A stretch of DNA of 64,000 nt from contig JAFWJN010000024.1 in assembly GCA_017514685.1 (NCBI GenBank), positions 1 through 64,000 on the forward strand. Direction: 5' to 3'. The stretch is from Clostridia bacterium (lineage in GTDB: Bacteria > Bacillota > Clostridia > Christensenellales > CAG-138). A model generated the notes under the pieces. It saw nothing but the letters and a program-made list of their open reading frames with translations, ran no database searches and had not been told where the DNA came from. Positions 18,215 through 26,927 of this stretch are shown here, piece after piece. Both the position numbers and the translations under genes were made by a program. Numbering within the stretch: the first letter of the stretch is position 1; each line of letters opens with the position of its first letter.

Positions 18215-20014
18215 TCAGTTGACTTTCGCCATCTCATATGCGGACTCAGAACCTGTTCCAATGTCTGCCGTATAGATCAGCTTCACATCTTCAGCGGAAG
18301 TGGCTTTGAGTTCGGCAGTGCCTTTTTCCAGTGTGAAGGCCGGAAGTCCAGCGCCTTCATATGTTCCCTTGGTGAGTTCGATGTCTCCGTCGCCCTTGTT
18401 TGCATAGATCGCAACTGTACCGTCATCATACATGTTGGCAAACAGTTTGACCATGCCGCCGAACGCTTCACCCTCAAAGTGAGCGGTGACTGCAGGCTCA
18501 GCTGCTGCTGCGGGTTCTGCCGCGACTTTCGCCATTTCATATGCGGACTCAGAACCGGTACCGATGTCAGCGGTATAGATCAGCTTCACGTCTTCAGCGG
18601 AAGTTGCCTTGAGCTCAGCAGTACCTTTTTCCAGTGTGAAGGCCGGAAGTCCAGTGCCTTCGTACGTTCCCTTGGTGAGTTCGATGTCTCCGTCGCCCTT
18701 GTTTGCATAGATCGCAACTGTACCGTCATCGTACATGTTGGCAAACAGTTTGACCATGCCGCCGAACGCTTCGCCCTCAAAGTGAGCAGTGATCGCAGGC
18801 TCAGCAGTCGCTGCGGGTTCTGCCGCGACTTTCGGGAGCTCGTAGGCAGTTTCCTTACCATCGCCCAGATCAACGGTGTAAACCAGTTTCACATCTTCAG
18901 CGGAGGTCGCCTTGATCTCAGCTGTCCCCTTGTCGAGAGTAATCTTCGGGAGGCCTGCGCCTTCATATGTTCCTTTTGCATATGGGGTGTCGTTTGCAAA
19001 AATGGCGATGGTGCCGTCCTCATACATTTTGGCGACCAGCTTCACTCTTCCGCTCAGAGCTTCACCCTCATACTGGGCAGTTACAGCAGCTTCCTGCACC
19101 GGCTCGGAGCCGTTCTCGTTGAACTTTACAAAATCGATCTTGACGCCGTCTTTCTCGAAAACAGCGGTATAAGCATCCGGATCAACCGTGACGGTCGCGC
19201 CGTCCGCCAATGTAAAGACGTTTCCGTTGATGGACTGGTATGCTTCATCGATCAGTTCATCGGAAGTAGCCATATCAACATAACCGTTGTGATAGAGTTC
19301 CAGAGTGAGCTCCTGCTGTTTCCAGCCATCCGCCGCAGCCTGTTCGGGAACAACGGCAACCATGAACTTGTAGAGCAGATTGCGGATCTCATCAGCTTCC
19401 GTGAACTTTTCGTTCGGCTTATGAGTCAGAGAACGGGAATAATCGTCAAATTTGATGTGGTGGATCATATCATCCGCCAGTGCGCAGTATTCCTTACCAA
19501 GACCTTCGTTGAGCGGGTTTACCGGAGTGGGGACACCGTCGATCTTGACGGTTTCCGGCTCGAAGCGGACTTCATAGGGAGAGCCATCTTCATGCATGAA
19601 CTTGACTGCCTTTTCAGACTTCAGTACATCAAACGGCTGATCCTCCTGCTTTAAGACGCCGTCTGCTCCCGCATAGTAGTATTCAACTGCCTGATCGACG
19701 ATTTCGTACTTTCCGAAATAACCGACCTGACCCATAAGACCACGTGCATAAAACGTGCCGTCCTCTTTGAGCTTGAGGAGAACAAAGTGGGTAGCATCCG
19801 CTTCACACTTGTAGACACCGTCGATGTAGGAAGGTCCGGCTTCCGCCGCGGGCTCGTCCGCCTTTGCTGGTTCGTCTGCTTTCGGTGCATCGGTCACCTT
19901 GGCCGGTTCGTCCGCTTTGGGTGCATCAGCTGCGGGTGCTGCAGGCTGTGCACAGGCAACAATACTCAGAACCATCAGAACTGCCAGCAATCCGGCGATC
20001 CATTTCTTAGACAT
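18215..20014 (-). CDS. Large lipoprotein with three C-terminal repeats
   Basis: A 599-residue lipoprotein. The signal peptide ends in SIVAC (Cys21), followed by a linker built from DAPKADEPAK repeats. A middle region of about 250 residues begins YIDGVYKCEADATHFVLLKL and reads like the protein's own lipocalin-like or stress-type module. The C-terminal third is three tandem units of about 100 residues, each with EGEA...GGMVKLFANMYDDGTVAIYA...KGTYEG.GLP..TLEKGTAE.KATSAEDVKL. The function is unknown; it is extracellular and probably a binding or barrier module. It has an AGGAGGAAT site, is transcribed alone, and is divergent from the first solute-binding protein. Confidence 0.85.
   Translation of the reverse strand: MSKKWIAGLLAVLMVLSIVACAQPAAPAADAPKADEPAKVTDAPKADEPAKADEPAAEAGPSYIDGVYKCEADATHFVLLKLKEDGTFYARGLMGQVGYFGKYEIVDQAVEYYYAGADGVLKQEDQPFDVLKSEKAVKFMHEDGSPYEVRFEPETVKIDGVPTPVNPLNEGLGKEYCALADDMIHHIKFDDYSRSLTHKPNEKFTEADEIRNLLYKFMVAVVPEQAAADGWKQQELTLELYHNGYVDMATSDELIDEAYQSINGNVFTLADGATVTVDPDAYTAVFEKDGVKIDFVKFNENGSEPVQEAAVTAQYEGEALSGRVKLVAKMYEDGTIAIFANDTPYAKGTYEGAGLPKITLDKGTAEIKATSAEDVKLVYTVDLGDGKETAYELPKVAAEPAATAEPAITAHFEGEAFGGMVKLFANMYDDGTVAIYANKGDGDIELTKGTYEGTGLPAFTLEKGTAELKATSAEDVKLIYTADIGTGSESAYEMAKVAAEPAAAAEPAVTAHFEGEAFGGMVKLFANMYDDGTVAIYANKGDGDIELTKGTYEGAGLPAFTLEKGTAELKATSAEDVKLIYTADIGTGSESAYEMAKVN
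18221..19087 (-). repeat. Three tandem ~300-bp coding repeats
   Basis: Units lie at 18797-19087, 18494-18796 and 18221-18493. The last two are nearly identical at the DNA level, differing at a scatter of mostly silent bases, whereas the first is clearly diverged. This pattern points to a recent duplication or gene conversion of one unit. Confidence 0.85.
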
Positions 20015-20218
20015 TATTCATTCCTCCTGTAGCATTTTTGATTTCATACTTGCATTTTTCATGCTTCTGTCTGTATTGTACAAAACGCGTAAAGCAAACA
20101 GCGTCCGTCCATTAGATAAGCAGTATGCTGATTTGCTGATTATTCAGAAGAAAAACCTTTTCTCATTACATGACAGACACAAAACGCATTTCAGTCACCG
20201 GTTATTCAAACAACTAAC

Positions 20219-20280
20219 GCAAATATGCTGACACAAACGCAAACAGTTCGATTTACGAATGTCTTCTTTCCGATTATGGT
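20219..20280 (+). promoter_or_regulatory. Regulon promoter B (first solute-binding protein)
   Basis: GCAAA at 20219-20223 and 20239-20243 (20 bp apart), 8 bases, TTTACG (20252-20257), a 17-base spacer and TATGGT (20275-20280). The inter-repeat text includes CTGACACAAAC, close to site D. The rest of 20015-20218 shows no gene; the leftward lipoprotein promoter should be there but is not clear. Confidence 0.78.
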
Positions 20281-20309
20281 AATTACAAAAGAAAAACAGG
20301 AGGCATTTC

Positions 20310-22127
20310 ATGAAACGTTTTTTGCTTCTGCTTTTATCCCTCAGCCTGCTCCTGACCGGCTGCACCGCCGGCGGTGGAAACTCGTCCCCTTCATCGGATT
20401 CCGATACTCCGATCCTGAAACTGACCTGGTGGCTCTCCAAGGGCGAGGATTCCTCCTATTATGACTCCTACGATGACAACCCCGCGGTCCGGTATCTTGA
20501 GACCATGGAATTCAACGGGAGCAAGTTTGACCTGCATTTTCAGGTCCCGCTCAGCGGTGCTGAACTGGATAACTTCAACACGCTTCTCGCCACGGAAGAC
20601 TATACGATGATCATGGACATGCAGTATTCCACTACCAGCGCCGCGGAACTGTATGAGGACGGCATCATCTACGATCTGACTCCTTACATTGATGAATATA
20701 TGCCGAACTACAAACGGGTTCTGGAAGAGCACGCGGATGACAAAAAATTTCTGTACACCAATGTGAACGGAGAGCAGAAAATTCTCACGGTCTGCAATGT
20801 TACAAATGAGAAAGTCGGTAATTTCATGGGATGGCTGTACCGCCGCGACTGGATTGCAAAGTACGGAGTCAATCCTTCCACCGGTGCCGCATTTACCTAT
20901 TCAAAAGATGAAAACGGCTGGCATGACGATGTCGTGTTCCCGAGCTGGTACAACGAAACATTGAAAAACTTCTACCTGTCCGTCGATCCATCCTGGAATG
21001 GAACCGATCCGATTTTCCTCTCCGACTGGGAATGGATGTTCGGGATCTTCACTAAAGCACAGGAGGCTCTCGGCATCAAGAACGGTTACTGTATATCAGT
21101 CTATTATAAAGGATATATGGAAGACGGATCCCTGTTTACGGCATTCGGAGGCTGCGCGCCGCAGTGGTACATGACCCCGGACAACAATGCCGGATTCGGC
21201 GGTGATTCCGCATCCATGCACGCCTACCTTGAATGTCTCCATAACTGGTACGAAAAAGGCTGGCTTGACAGACAGTTTGCTGAGCGTACGACCGATCAGG
21301 CGTTTTCGATCAACACATCCGCTTCCCATGCAGGTAAAGTCGGTATGTTTATCGGCCGCAGGGCGGAAACCGGAGACCTTCTCGATGTTCCCGAAATGCC
21401 TCTGACCGAAGGCATCATGACCTTTGGAGCCTGTCAGCCGATCAACGATCTCTACGGCACTGCCGATGAGCAGCTGAAAGTTCCTTACTCCATGTATCAA
21501 TATGAAAAAGTACGCGCGAGCAATGTTATCACAAATAAGGTTGCAGAAGAAGATCTTCCTACAGTACTGGCATTTCTGGATTATCTGTTCACGACGGAAG
21601 GCGGATTAAAACTCTGCCTCGGCCTAACGGAAGAGGAAGTCGCCGAAATTCAGGACCCCACCTATGCCAAATTCGGCCTGACCTATAACTATTATAAGGA
21701 CGGCGTTGATGAAAACGGAATCCCGGTCTATGTCAGAAACGAAAAAACACGGGAAGACAACGACCTTGCCATCGCGCTCGCCGGAAAGCGGATCATGTGC
21801 GGCATTTACGACTGGGGATTCATTCCCGCTTTGAACCAAAGTTATACAGCCTACGCCCGGCAGGCGATGTCCATGTGGGATCATTACGATAACTACGGAG
21901 ACATTTCCAATTCCACGAACGCGCAGTTCACGTCCGAAGAATCCGCCGATTACAATAAAACATATGCAAATGTCGACACCTACATGTCAACGCAGATTCC
22001 GCAGTTTATCTCCGGTCGTCTGAAACTCAACGGAGATGACTGGAACTCCTACTGCAGAATGATGAAACGCTATGGGTATCAGTCGGTCACGGAAACCTAC
22101 CAGCGAATCTGCGATTCCTTCCGGTAA
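20310..22127 (+). CDS. LplA-like ABC solute-binding lipoprotein 1
   Basis: A 605-residue extracellular substrate-binding protein of the family-1/LplA type. The signal peptide ends in LLTGC (Cys18). The long mature part begins KLTWWLSKGEDSSYYDSYD and contains GFGGDSASMHAYLECL and SHAGKVGMFIGRRAETGDL. It is paralogous to the protein at 31.8 kb, with long identical stretches. It leads an operon with a MATE pump and a hydroxyacid dehydrogenase. The cognate permeases are probably the pair at 39.6-41.5 kb, since none is closer. The ligand is unknown; this class binds complex oligosaccharides. The start has an ACAGGAGGCA site. Confidence 0.92.
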   Translation: MKRFLLLLLSLSLLLTGCTAGGGNSSPSSDSDTPILKLTWWLSKGEDSSYYDSYDDNPAVRYLETMEFNGSKFDLHFQVPLSGAELDNFNTLLATEDYTMIMDMQYSTTSAAELYEDGIIYDLTPYIDEYMPNYKRVLEEHADDKKFLYTNVNGEQKILTVCNVTNEKVGNFMGWLYRRDWIAKYGVNPSTGAAFTYSKDENGWHDDVVFPSWYNETLKNFYLSVDPSWNGTDPIFLSDWEWMFGIFTKAQEALGIKNGYCISVYYKGYMEDGSLFTAFGGCAPQWYMTPDNNAGFGGDSASMHAYLECLHNWYEKGWLDRQFAERTTDQAFSINTSASHAGKVGMFIGRRAETGDLLDVPEMPLTEGIMTFGACQPINDLYGTADEQLKVPYSMYQYEKVRASNVITNKVAEEDLPTVLAFLDYLFTTEGGLKLCLGLTEEEVAEIQDPTYAKFGLTYNYYKDGVDENGIPVYVRNEKTREDNDLAIALAGKRIMCGIYDWGFIPALNQSYTAYARQAMSMWDHYDNYGDISNSTNAQFTSEESADYNKTYANVDTYMSTQIPQFISGRLKLNGDDWNSYCRMMKRYGYQSVTETYQRICDSFR

Positions 22128-22173
22128 GGATTCTTTCCATATCGGACCTATCACAGGATAAGAAAGGATCATT

Positions 22174-23553
22174 ATGAGAGAATACAGCGGCAAATATCAG
22201 GAAGTCTTTGAAACAGACCGGACTTGGCGGCTTTTACTGCAGCTGAGTATTCCCTCTGTTCTGACAACGCTGATCATGCTGCTTTACAATCTTGCGGATG
22301 TCTTCTTTATCGGTCAGTTGCAGGATCGTACCCAGGTAGCAGCCGTTTCCCTCTGTTCTCCTATTTTCTCCCTCGTTTCCTCTCTCGGAATGCTGTTCGG
22401 TAACGGAGGATGCATCCGGTGCGCATCATTGCTCGGAAAGAAAGATCATGACAGCGTCCGCTCCGTTTCATCCTTCTGTTTCTGGGGCGGCCTTGTCACC
22501 GGAGTCCTGCTGTCATTTTGCATGACACTGTTTCTGTCGCGGACTCTTACACTTCTAGGCGCATCGGAACAGACCGGAACACCTGCCCGCGGATATCTTT
22601 CCGTCATGGTGTCTGGCATTCCTCTGATGCTGTTCTGCCAGTCCATTTCAGCTCTTTTGCGTTCGGACGGTGAAGTGCGGATGCCGATGTACGGCAACAT
22701 GATCGGTTCTGTTTCCAACATTCTCCTTGATCCGCTGCTAATCCTTGTGATGGGACGCGGTGTCCGAGGCGCAGCGGAAGCGACTATCATAGCGAATGCC
22801 CTGAACGCGCTGTGGCTTATTATGCTGCTTTACCGGAAGCGCGGTCTGTTCTCCGTCTCTCTGAAAGATCTGAAACTCAGATGGGATGTCACGGGCGGTG
22901 TTCTTCTGTTGGGTCTTCCCATGATGATCAATACGCTTCTGACCAGTTTTTCCGGTGTCCTAAACAACCGTTTTCTGACCGGTTACGGTGATTTATTTCT
23001 GGCTGCGAACGGGGTATCCTCCAAGTTAAGAATGATCCTCTCCATGCTGATCATGGGAATCTGTTTGGGAATACAGCCTGCGATTTCCTACTATCACGGG
23101 GCAAAAGACCGAGCGAGAATGAAGAATATCCTCCGCGTCACGCTGCTCTGTACCACCGCAATCGGCATTGCTTTGTCCATAGGTTTCTATGTCTTCCGTG
23201 ACGGCTTGATCTCTCTGTTCATCAACGATCCGGAAGTGATCAAATACGGCAGTATCATGGTGATCGGATCCATGATCGCAGGTCCGCTGCATGGTATTTT
23301 GCAGCTTTCCATCTCCTACCTGCAGGGAACCGGAAGCGTGACGATGGCAACAGGATTCTCCCTGTTCCGTCAGCTGATCCATATTCTGCTTCTTGCCCTG
23401 ATGAACGCAGCGTTCGGATTTATGGGGCTCGTATTCTCATCCTCTGCAACAACCTTTGTCTGCGCTGCCACTGGCGTTGTGCTCTGCGCGGTTCAGATCC
23501 GGAAAAACGGTTTTTCTTTCGCAAGTTCAATGACAGAAAAGCAAAATGACTGA
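22174..23553 (+). CDS. MATE-family efflux transporter
   Basis: A 459-residue polytopic membrane protein of the MATE superfamily with about twelve hydrophobic segments. The N-terminal signature is LSIPSVLTTLIMLLYNLADV and the second half starts with LLGLPMMINTLLTSFSGVLN. It exports a cation-coupled organic substrate. It lies 46 bases after the first solute-binding protein and 66 bases before a dehydrogenase, under the shared regulon promoter. A drug-efflux role is therefore less likely than export of a pathway by-product or protection from the inducing compound. That is inference from context only. Confidence 0.9.
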   Translation: MREYSGKYQEVFETDRTWRLLLQLSIPSVLTTLIMLLYNLADVFFIGQLQDRTQVAAVSLCSPIFSLVSSLGMLFGNGGCIRCASLLGKKDHDSVRSVSSFCFWGGLVTGVLLSFCMTLFLSRTLTLLGASEQTGTPARGYLSVMVSGIPLMLFCQSISALLRSDGEVRMPMYGNMIGSVSNILLDPLLILVMGRGVRGAAEATIIANALNALWLIMLLYRKRGLFSVSLKDLKLRWDVTGGVLLLGLPMMINTLLTSFSGVLNNRFLTGYGDLFLAANGVSSKLRMILSMLIMGICLGIQPAISYYHGAKDRARMKNILRVTLLCTTAIGIALSIGFYVFRDGLISLFINDPEVIKYGSIMVIGSMIAGPLHGILQLSISYLQGTGSVTMATGFSLFRQLIHILLLALMNAAFGFMGLVFSSSATTFVCAATGVVLCAVQIRKNGFSFASSMTEKQND

Positions 23554-23619
23554 TAGATACTTATCTTCTCTGGGAATAAGATATGAATAGATCAAGATTT
23601 AAATTTGGAGGCATTCAAG

Positions 23620-24567
23620 ATGAAAATAGCCATTATGGAATCGTTAGCAGTCAGTTCCGAAGAACTTGCGCTCCGCAAGCTGCCCTTTGAAAAAGAAGGA
23701 CATGTTTTCGCAGAATTTGAACGTACGGCCGACATCCCGACTCTGATTGAAGAAGCAAAAGATGCGGATGTTATGATTCTCGCCAACATGCCGATGCCGA
23801 AGGAAGTCATCAACGCATGTAAAAACCTGAAGTATATTGATATCGCTTTTACAGGTGTCGACCACGTGGCAATGGATGCTGTCCGTGCAAAGGGCATTAC
23901 CGCCAGCAACGCGTCCGGTTACTCCAACGAATCCGTTGCGGAACTTGGAATCGGTCTGGCAATCGATCTGCTGCGCAACATTCCGCAGGTGGAAGCACGC
24001 TGCCGCGCTCTCGGTACAAAAGCAGGTCTGGTTGGCAATGAACTGATGGGTAAAACCGTCGGCATCATCGGTCTAGGCAAGATCGGAACCCGCAGTGCGG
24101 AACTGTTCCATGCATTCGGCTGCAGCATCCTCGCTCACAGCCGTTCCATTCACAAAGATGCTCCGTTCTACGTAGAACAGACAGACCTCGATTCCCTCCT
24201 TTCCAGAAGCGATCTCGTTATTCTGCACTGTCCTCTGAATGATTCGACCCGCGGGCTGATCAATGCCGAAGCACTGAAAAAGATGAAACCTTCCGCATAT
24301 CTGATCAACCTTGCGCGCGGACCTGTTGTGGTCTCAAAAGATCTGGCTGATGTGCTGAACAACGGTGTGATTGCCGGTGCCGCAGTTGATGTGTTCGATA
24401 AAGAGCCTCCGCTCAACGCGGACGAGCCTCTGCTTTCGGCGAAAAATACGATCCTGACTCCGCATATCGCGTTTGCATCCCAGGAATCGATGAGCATCCG
24501 TGCAGAAATCGTGTTTGATAATCTCCGCCATTTTCTGGACAAAGACCCCATTAATTTAGTTCATTGA
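23620..24567 (+). CDS. D-2-hydroxyacid dehydrogenase (NAD-dependent)
   Basis: A 315-residue member of the D-isomer-specific 2-hydroxyacid dehydrogenase family, interconverting a 2-hydroxy acid and a 2-oxo acid with NAD(P). The Rossmann loop GLGKIGTRSAELF is near residue 150. The catalytic Arg is in INLARGPVVV, the Glu is in FDKEPPLN, and the His is in LTPHIAF. The start is placed at the ATG at 23620, directly after a TTTGGAGG site, not 15 bases upstream. It is the last gene of the operon. A second member of the family occurs at 33.8 kb. The substrate is unknown; hydroxypyruvate/glycerate or a sugar-acid derivative are candidates. Confidence 0.9.
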   Translation: MKIAIMESLAVSSEELALRKLPFEKEGHVFAEFERTADIPTLIEEAKDADVMILANMPMPKEVINACKNLKYIDIAFTGVDHVAMDAVRAKGITASNASGYSNESVAELGIGLAIDLLRNIPQVEARCRALGTKAGLVGNELMGKTVGIIGLGKIGTRSAELFHAFGCSILAHSRSIHKDAPFYVEQTDLDSLLSRSDLVILHCPLNDSTRGLINAEALKKMKPSAYLINLARGPVVVSKDLADVLNNGVIAGAAVDVFDKEPPLNADEPLLSAKNTILTPHIAFASQESMSIRAEIVFDNLRHFLDKDPINLVH

Positions 24568-24604
24568 CAGCAACCGCTTTTTCATTATGCCTTCCTTTCC
24601 GAAG

Positions 24605-24634
24605 CAAAAGACCGCTTTTATAAGCGGTCTTTTG
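24605..24634. terminator. Terminator between convergent operons
   Basis: CAAAAGACCGCTT pairs with AAGCGGTCTTTTG around a 4-base loop. The A/T flanks make it active in both directions. A second hairpin CACCGGCTG/CAGCCGGTG (24645-24674) follows, closer to the GH2 stop. Confidence 0.85.
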
Positions 24635-24693
24635 CGTTTACGAACACCGGCTGCTCTATGCGGAACAGCCGGTGCGTTCGGTCTTCGTAATTA

Positions 24694-26868
24694 TTATTTT
24701 GCAATCCGGTTCAGTCTCCGGTTCAGCAATTTTAAGGTTTCCTCTTTATTGATGTCATTCCTTCGGATCACGATAGAGGCCAGCGTTTCGTTTTTCATCA
24801 TTTTCCGCATGGCCTTGTCAAACGGCACCTGAATATTGGTTCCGTTTCCTTCCTGCATCAGCGATTCCATAAACGCGATCCCATCCGAACTGCCGCAGAT
24901 CGTTCCGACCGTATCGTAGATCGAGCAGTATCCTTCCGGCTGAGGAAGCACTTCACGGTCCAGCCAGTTGACAATTTCCTGTCCCGGCAGCACATAATCC
25001 GGATTTGCCTCTTCCACTTTCCGGACCCGGATCTCATCTGTGCACGTTCCCGACACGGCCGTCAGAACAGTCTCGCCCTCAAGCGGCACCAGGAAGGTAA
25101 ATACATGTCTTCCGATCTGTTCGGAAAACCGTTGCCCGTTGACCAGCAGCGTCACGGAAGGCCGGTTCGTATAAACGGTCACGCTCGTAATCTCTTCCGG
25201 TCTGTCGACATATCTCCTCCCGCAGATATGGACGAACGGCTCATCCGACCAGTATGCTTTATACAGATAAAAGGCGTCCTTCCTGATCTTCCGGTCATAT
25301 GTGATCAGACCTTTTCCGTTCCGGCCGGGCATCCCGCCTTCATTTCTCGCGTCGGCGGCAAAGTCAAACATATTCCAGACAAACCCGCCCCAAAGGTAAG
25401 GCCGCTCGGCAAACATTTCAAGGATCGTCCGGTGGAATTCCGCCTGGTACTGTTCTGTATAATCCCCGCGCTTCGGATCCGCGGTCTGCCATTTCAGGAA
25501 TGCATCCGCCCCGTACTCGGTCAGCGCCAGCGGCTTATCCGGATGCGCCGCGTGGAACGCGTCCAGAAACTCCCCGTTCTGGTCGGTCGTCCCGAGATAC
25601 CATCCGAAATACAGGTTGTAACCGATCACATCGACGACTTCATGAAGCGGTGAATCAGCCGGAAGCATGAAAGCGTTCGCAATCGCAGTCGGGCGGGAAG
25701 GATCCAGCGCATGCGCAAGTTCATTCAGATAGACATGCTCCCGGTACAGTTCTTCCGAATACCCAGAAGCTGTGATCTCATTGGAAAGCGCCCAGCAGGC
25801 AATGCATGCGTGATGCTCGTTCTGATGGATCAGCTCGCACAGCTGCTGTTCCGCGTTCAGGTTTCCGCTCGTCATATGCTCGGAGATATACGGGATCTCC
25901 GCCCATACGATCAGCCCCATCCGGTCGCAGAGATCATACACATACGGATCATGCTGATAATGAGCGAGCCGTACAGCATTCGCACCCATTTCCCGGATCA
26001 GTTCCAGATCCTCCCTGTGCATCTCTTTTATCAGAGCGTTTCCGACACCTTCCCTGTCCTGATGGCGGCTGACACCATGCAACGGATAGGATTTCCCGTT
26101 CAACAGGAACCCCTTTTTCGGATCAAACACAAAGCTTCTGCAGCCGATACACAGAGAAACTTCATCCATCACGGCTCCGTCCTGATACACGGAAGCCGTT
26201 ACCCGATAAAGAAACGGGTCACTGACGCCGTTCCACAGATGCGGCTTTTCCAGTTTTACGACAACCCGCTCTCCTTCCGCTTCCGCAATGACCGTCCCTG
26301 AATCGTCCTCGGTAATCCGGTATACAATTTTGTCGTACAGATCATCAACCACCGCGCGCAGGAAAATCTGTGCACTCTTCCCCTTCATCTTTGAAATTGC
26401 CAGAATCCCGGGACTTCCGTCACGGTCCATCGAGAAATGGCAGGAAGGAACAATCAGAAGATTCACATCTCTGTAAATACCTCCGAAGAACGTGAAGTCT
26501 GCACGCTGCGGATACACTCTGTCGCTGATCTCATTATTGACCTCGACTCTGACGGTATTGTGTTCTTCCAATGCATCTGTGATTTCAACTCGGAAGGTCG
26601 AATAACCGCCATCGTGCGACCCGCAGAGAAGATCGTTGACATAGACTTTTGCAGAAGAATTGACGCCGAGAAACTCCAGATAAACAAGACTCCCGAGCTG
26701 AACATCGGGCATTTCAAACTGCTTTGTATATACACAGGTTCCGCGGTAATAATCATTACCGCCGTCTGCGCCATCGACCGCATTCCACGTATGAGGCAGT
26801 GTAACAGGCGTGCAGATGCCTTCTTTGGTAAACATCCACTGGTCCTGGAAGGGAATGATCGTTCGCAT
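24694..26868 (-). CDS. Glycoside hydrolase family 2
   Basis: A 724-residue cytoplasmic GH2 enzyme (beta-galactosidase/glucuronidase/mannosidase superfamily) with no signal peptide. An N-terminal jelly-roll domain (TLPHTWNAVDG; YYRGTCVYTK) and an Ig-like middle precede the TIM barrel, which starts around KSYPLHGVSRHQDREG. The predicted acid/base is Glu364 in CWALSNEIT and the nucleophile is Glu451 in ALTEYGAD. The last 130 residues form another beta domain followed by a basic tail. It is the third gene of the HAD-GH3-GH2 operon under promoter C, so it acts on sugars imported by the island's transporter. The exact glycoside is not readable. It is shorter than LacZ and close to the GH2 beta-glucuronidase/galactosidase group. 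Confidence 0.92.
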   Translation of the reverse strand: MRTIIPFQDQWMFTKEGICTPVTLPHTWNAVDGADGGNDYYRGTCVYTKQFEMPDVQLGSLVYLEFLGVNSSAKVYVNDLLCGSHDGGYSTFRVEITDALEEHNTVRVEVNNEISDRVYPQRADFTFFGGIYRDVNLLIVPSCHFSMDRDGSPGILAISKMKGKSAQIFLRAVVDDLYDKIVYRITEDDSGTVIAEAEGERVVVKLEKPHLWNGVSDPFLYRVTASVYQDGAVMDEVSLCIGCRSFVFDPKKGFLLNGKSYPLHGVSRHQDREGVGNALIKEMHREDLELIREMGANAVRLAHYQHDPYVYDLCDRMGLIVWAEIPYISEHMTSGNLNAEQQLCELIHQNEHHACIACWALSNEITASGYSEELYREHVYLNELAHALDPSRPTAIANAFMLPADSPLHEVVDVIGYNLYFGWYLGTTDQNGEFLDAFHAAHPDKPLALTEYGADAFLKWQTADPKRGDYTEQYQAEFHRTILEMFAERPYLWGGFVWNMFDFAADARNEGGMPGRNGKGLITYDRKIRKDAFYLYKAYWSDEPFVHICGRRYVDRPEEITSVTVYTNRPSVTLLVNGQRFSEQIGRHVFTFLVPLEGETVLTAVSGTCTDEIRVRKVEEANPDYVLPGQEIVNWLDREVLPQPEGYCSIYDTVGTICGSSDGIAFMESLMQEGNGTNIQVPFDKAMRKMMKNETLASIVIRRNDINKEETLKLLNRRLNRIAK

Positions 26869-26927
26869 AACTGCTCCTCTCTTGGTAAAAGAGGGGGTTC
26901 TGTCCGACCCCCTTTTTCAATCGTTTC

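Noticed and set aside
18134..19654. Long open frame opposite the triple-repeat lipoprotein
   Set aside because: It is antisense to the lipoprotein gene and mirrors its repeats. The lipoprotein has the ribosome site, signal peptide and sensible composition.
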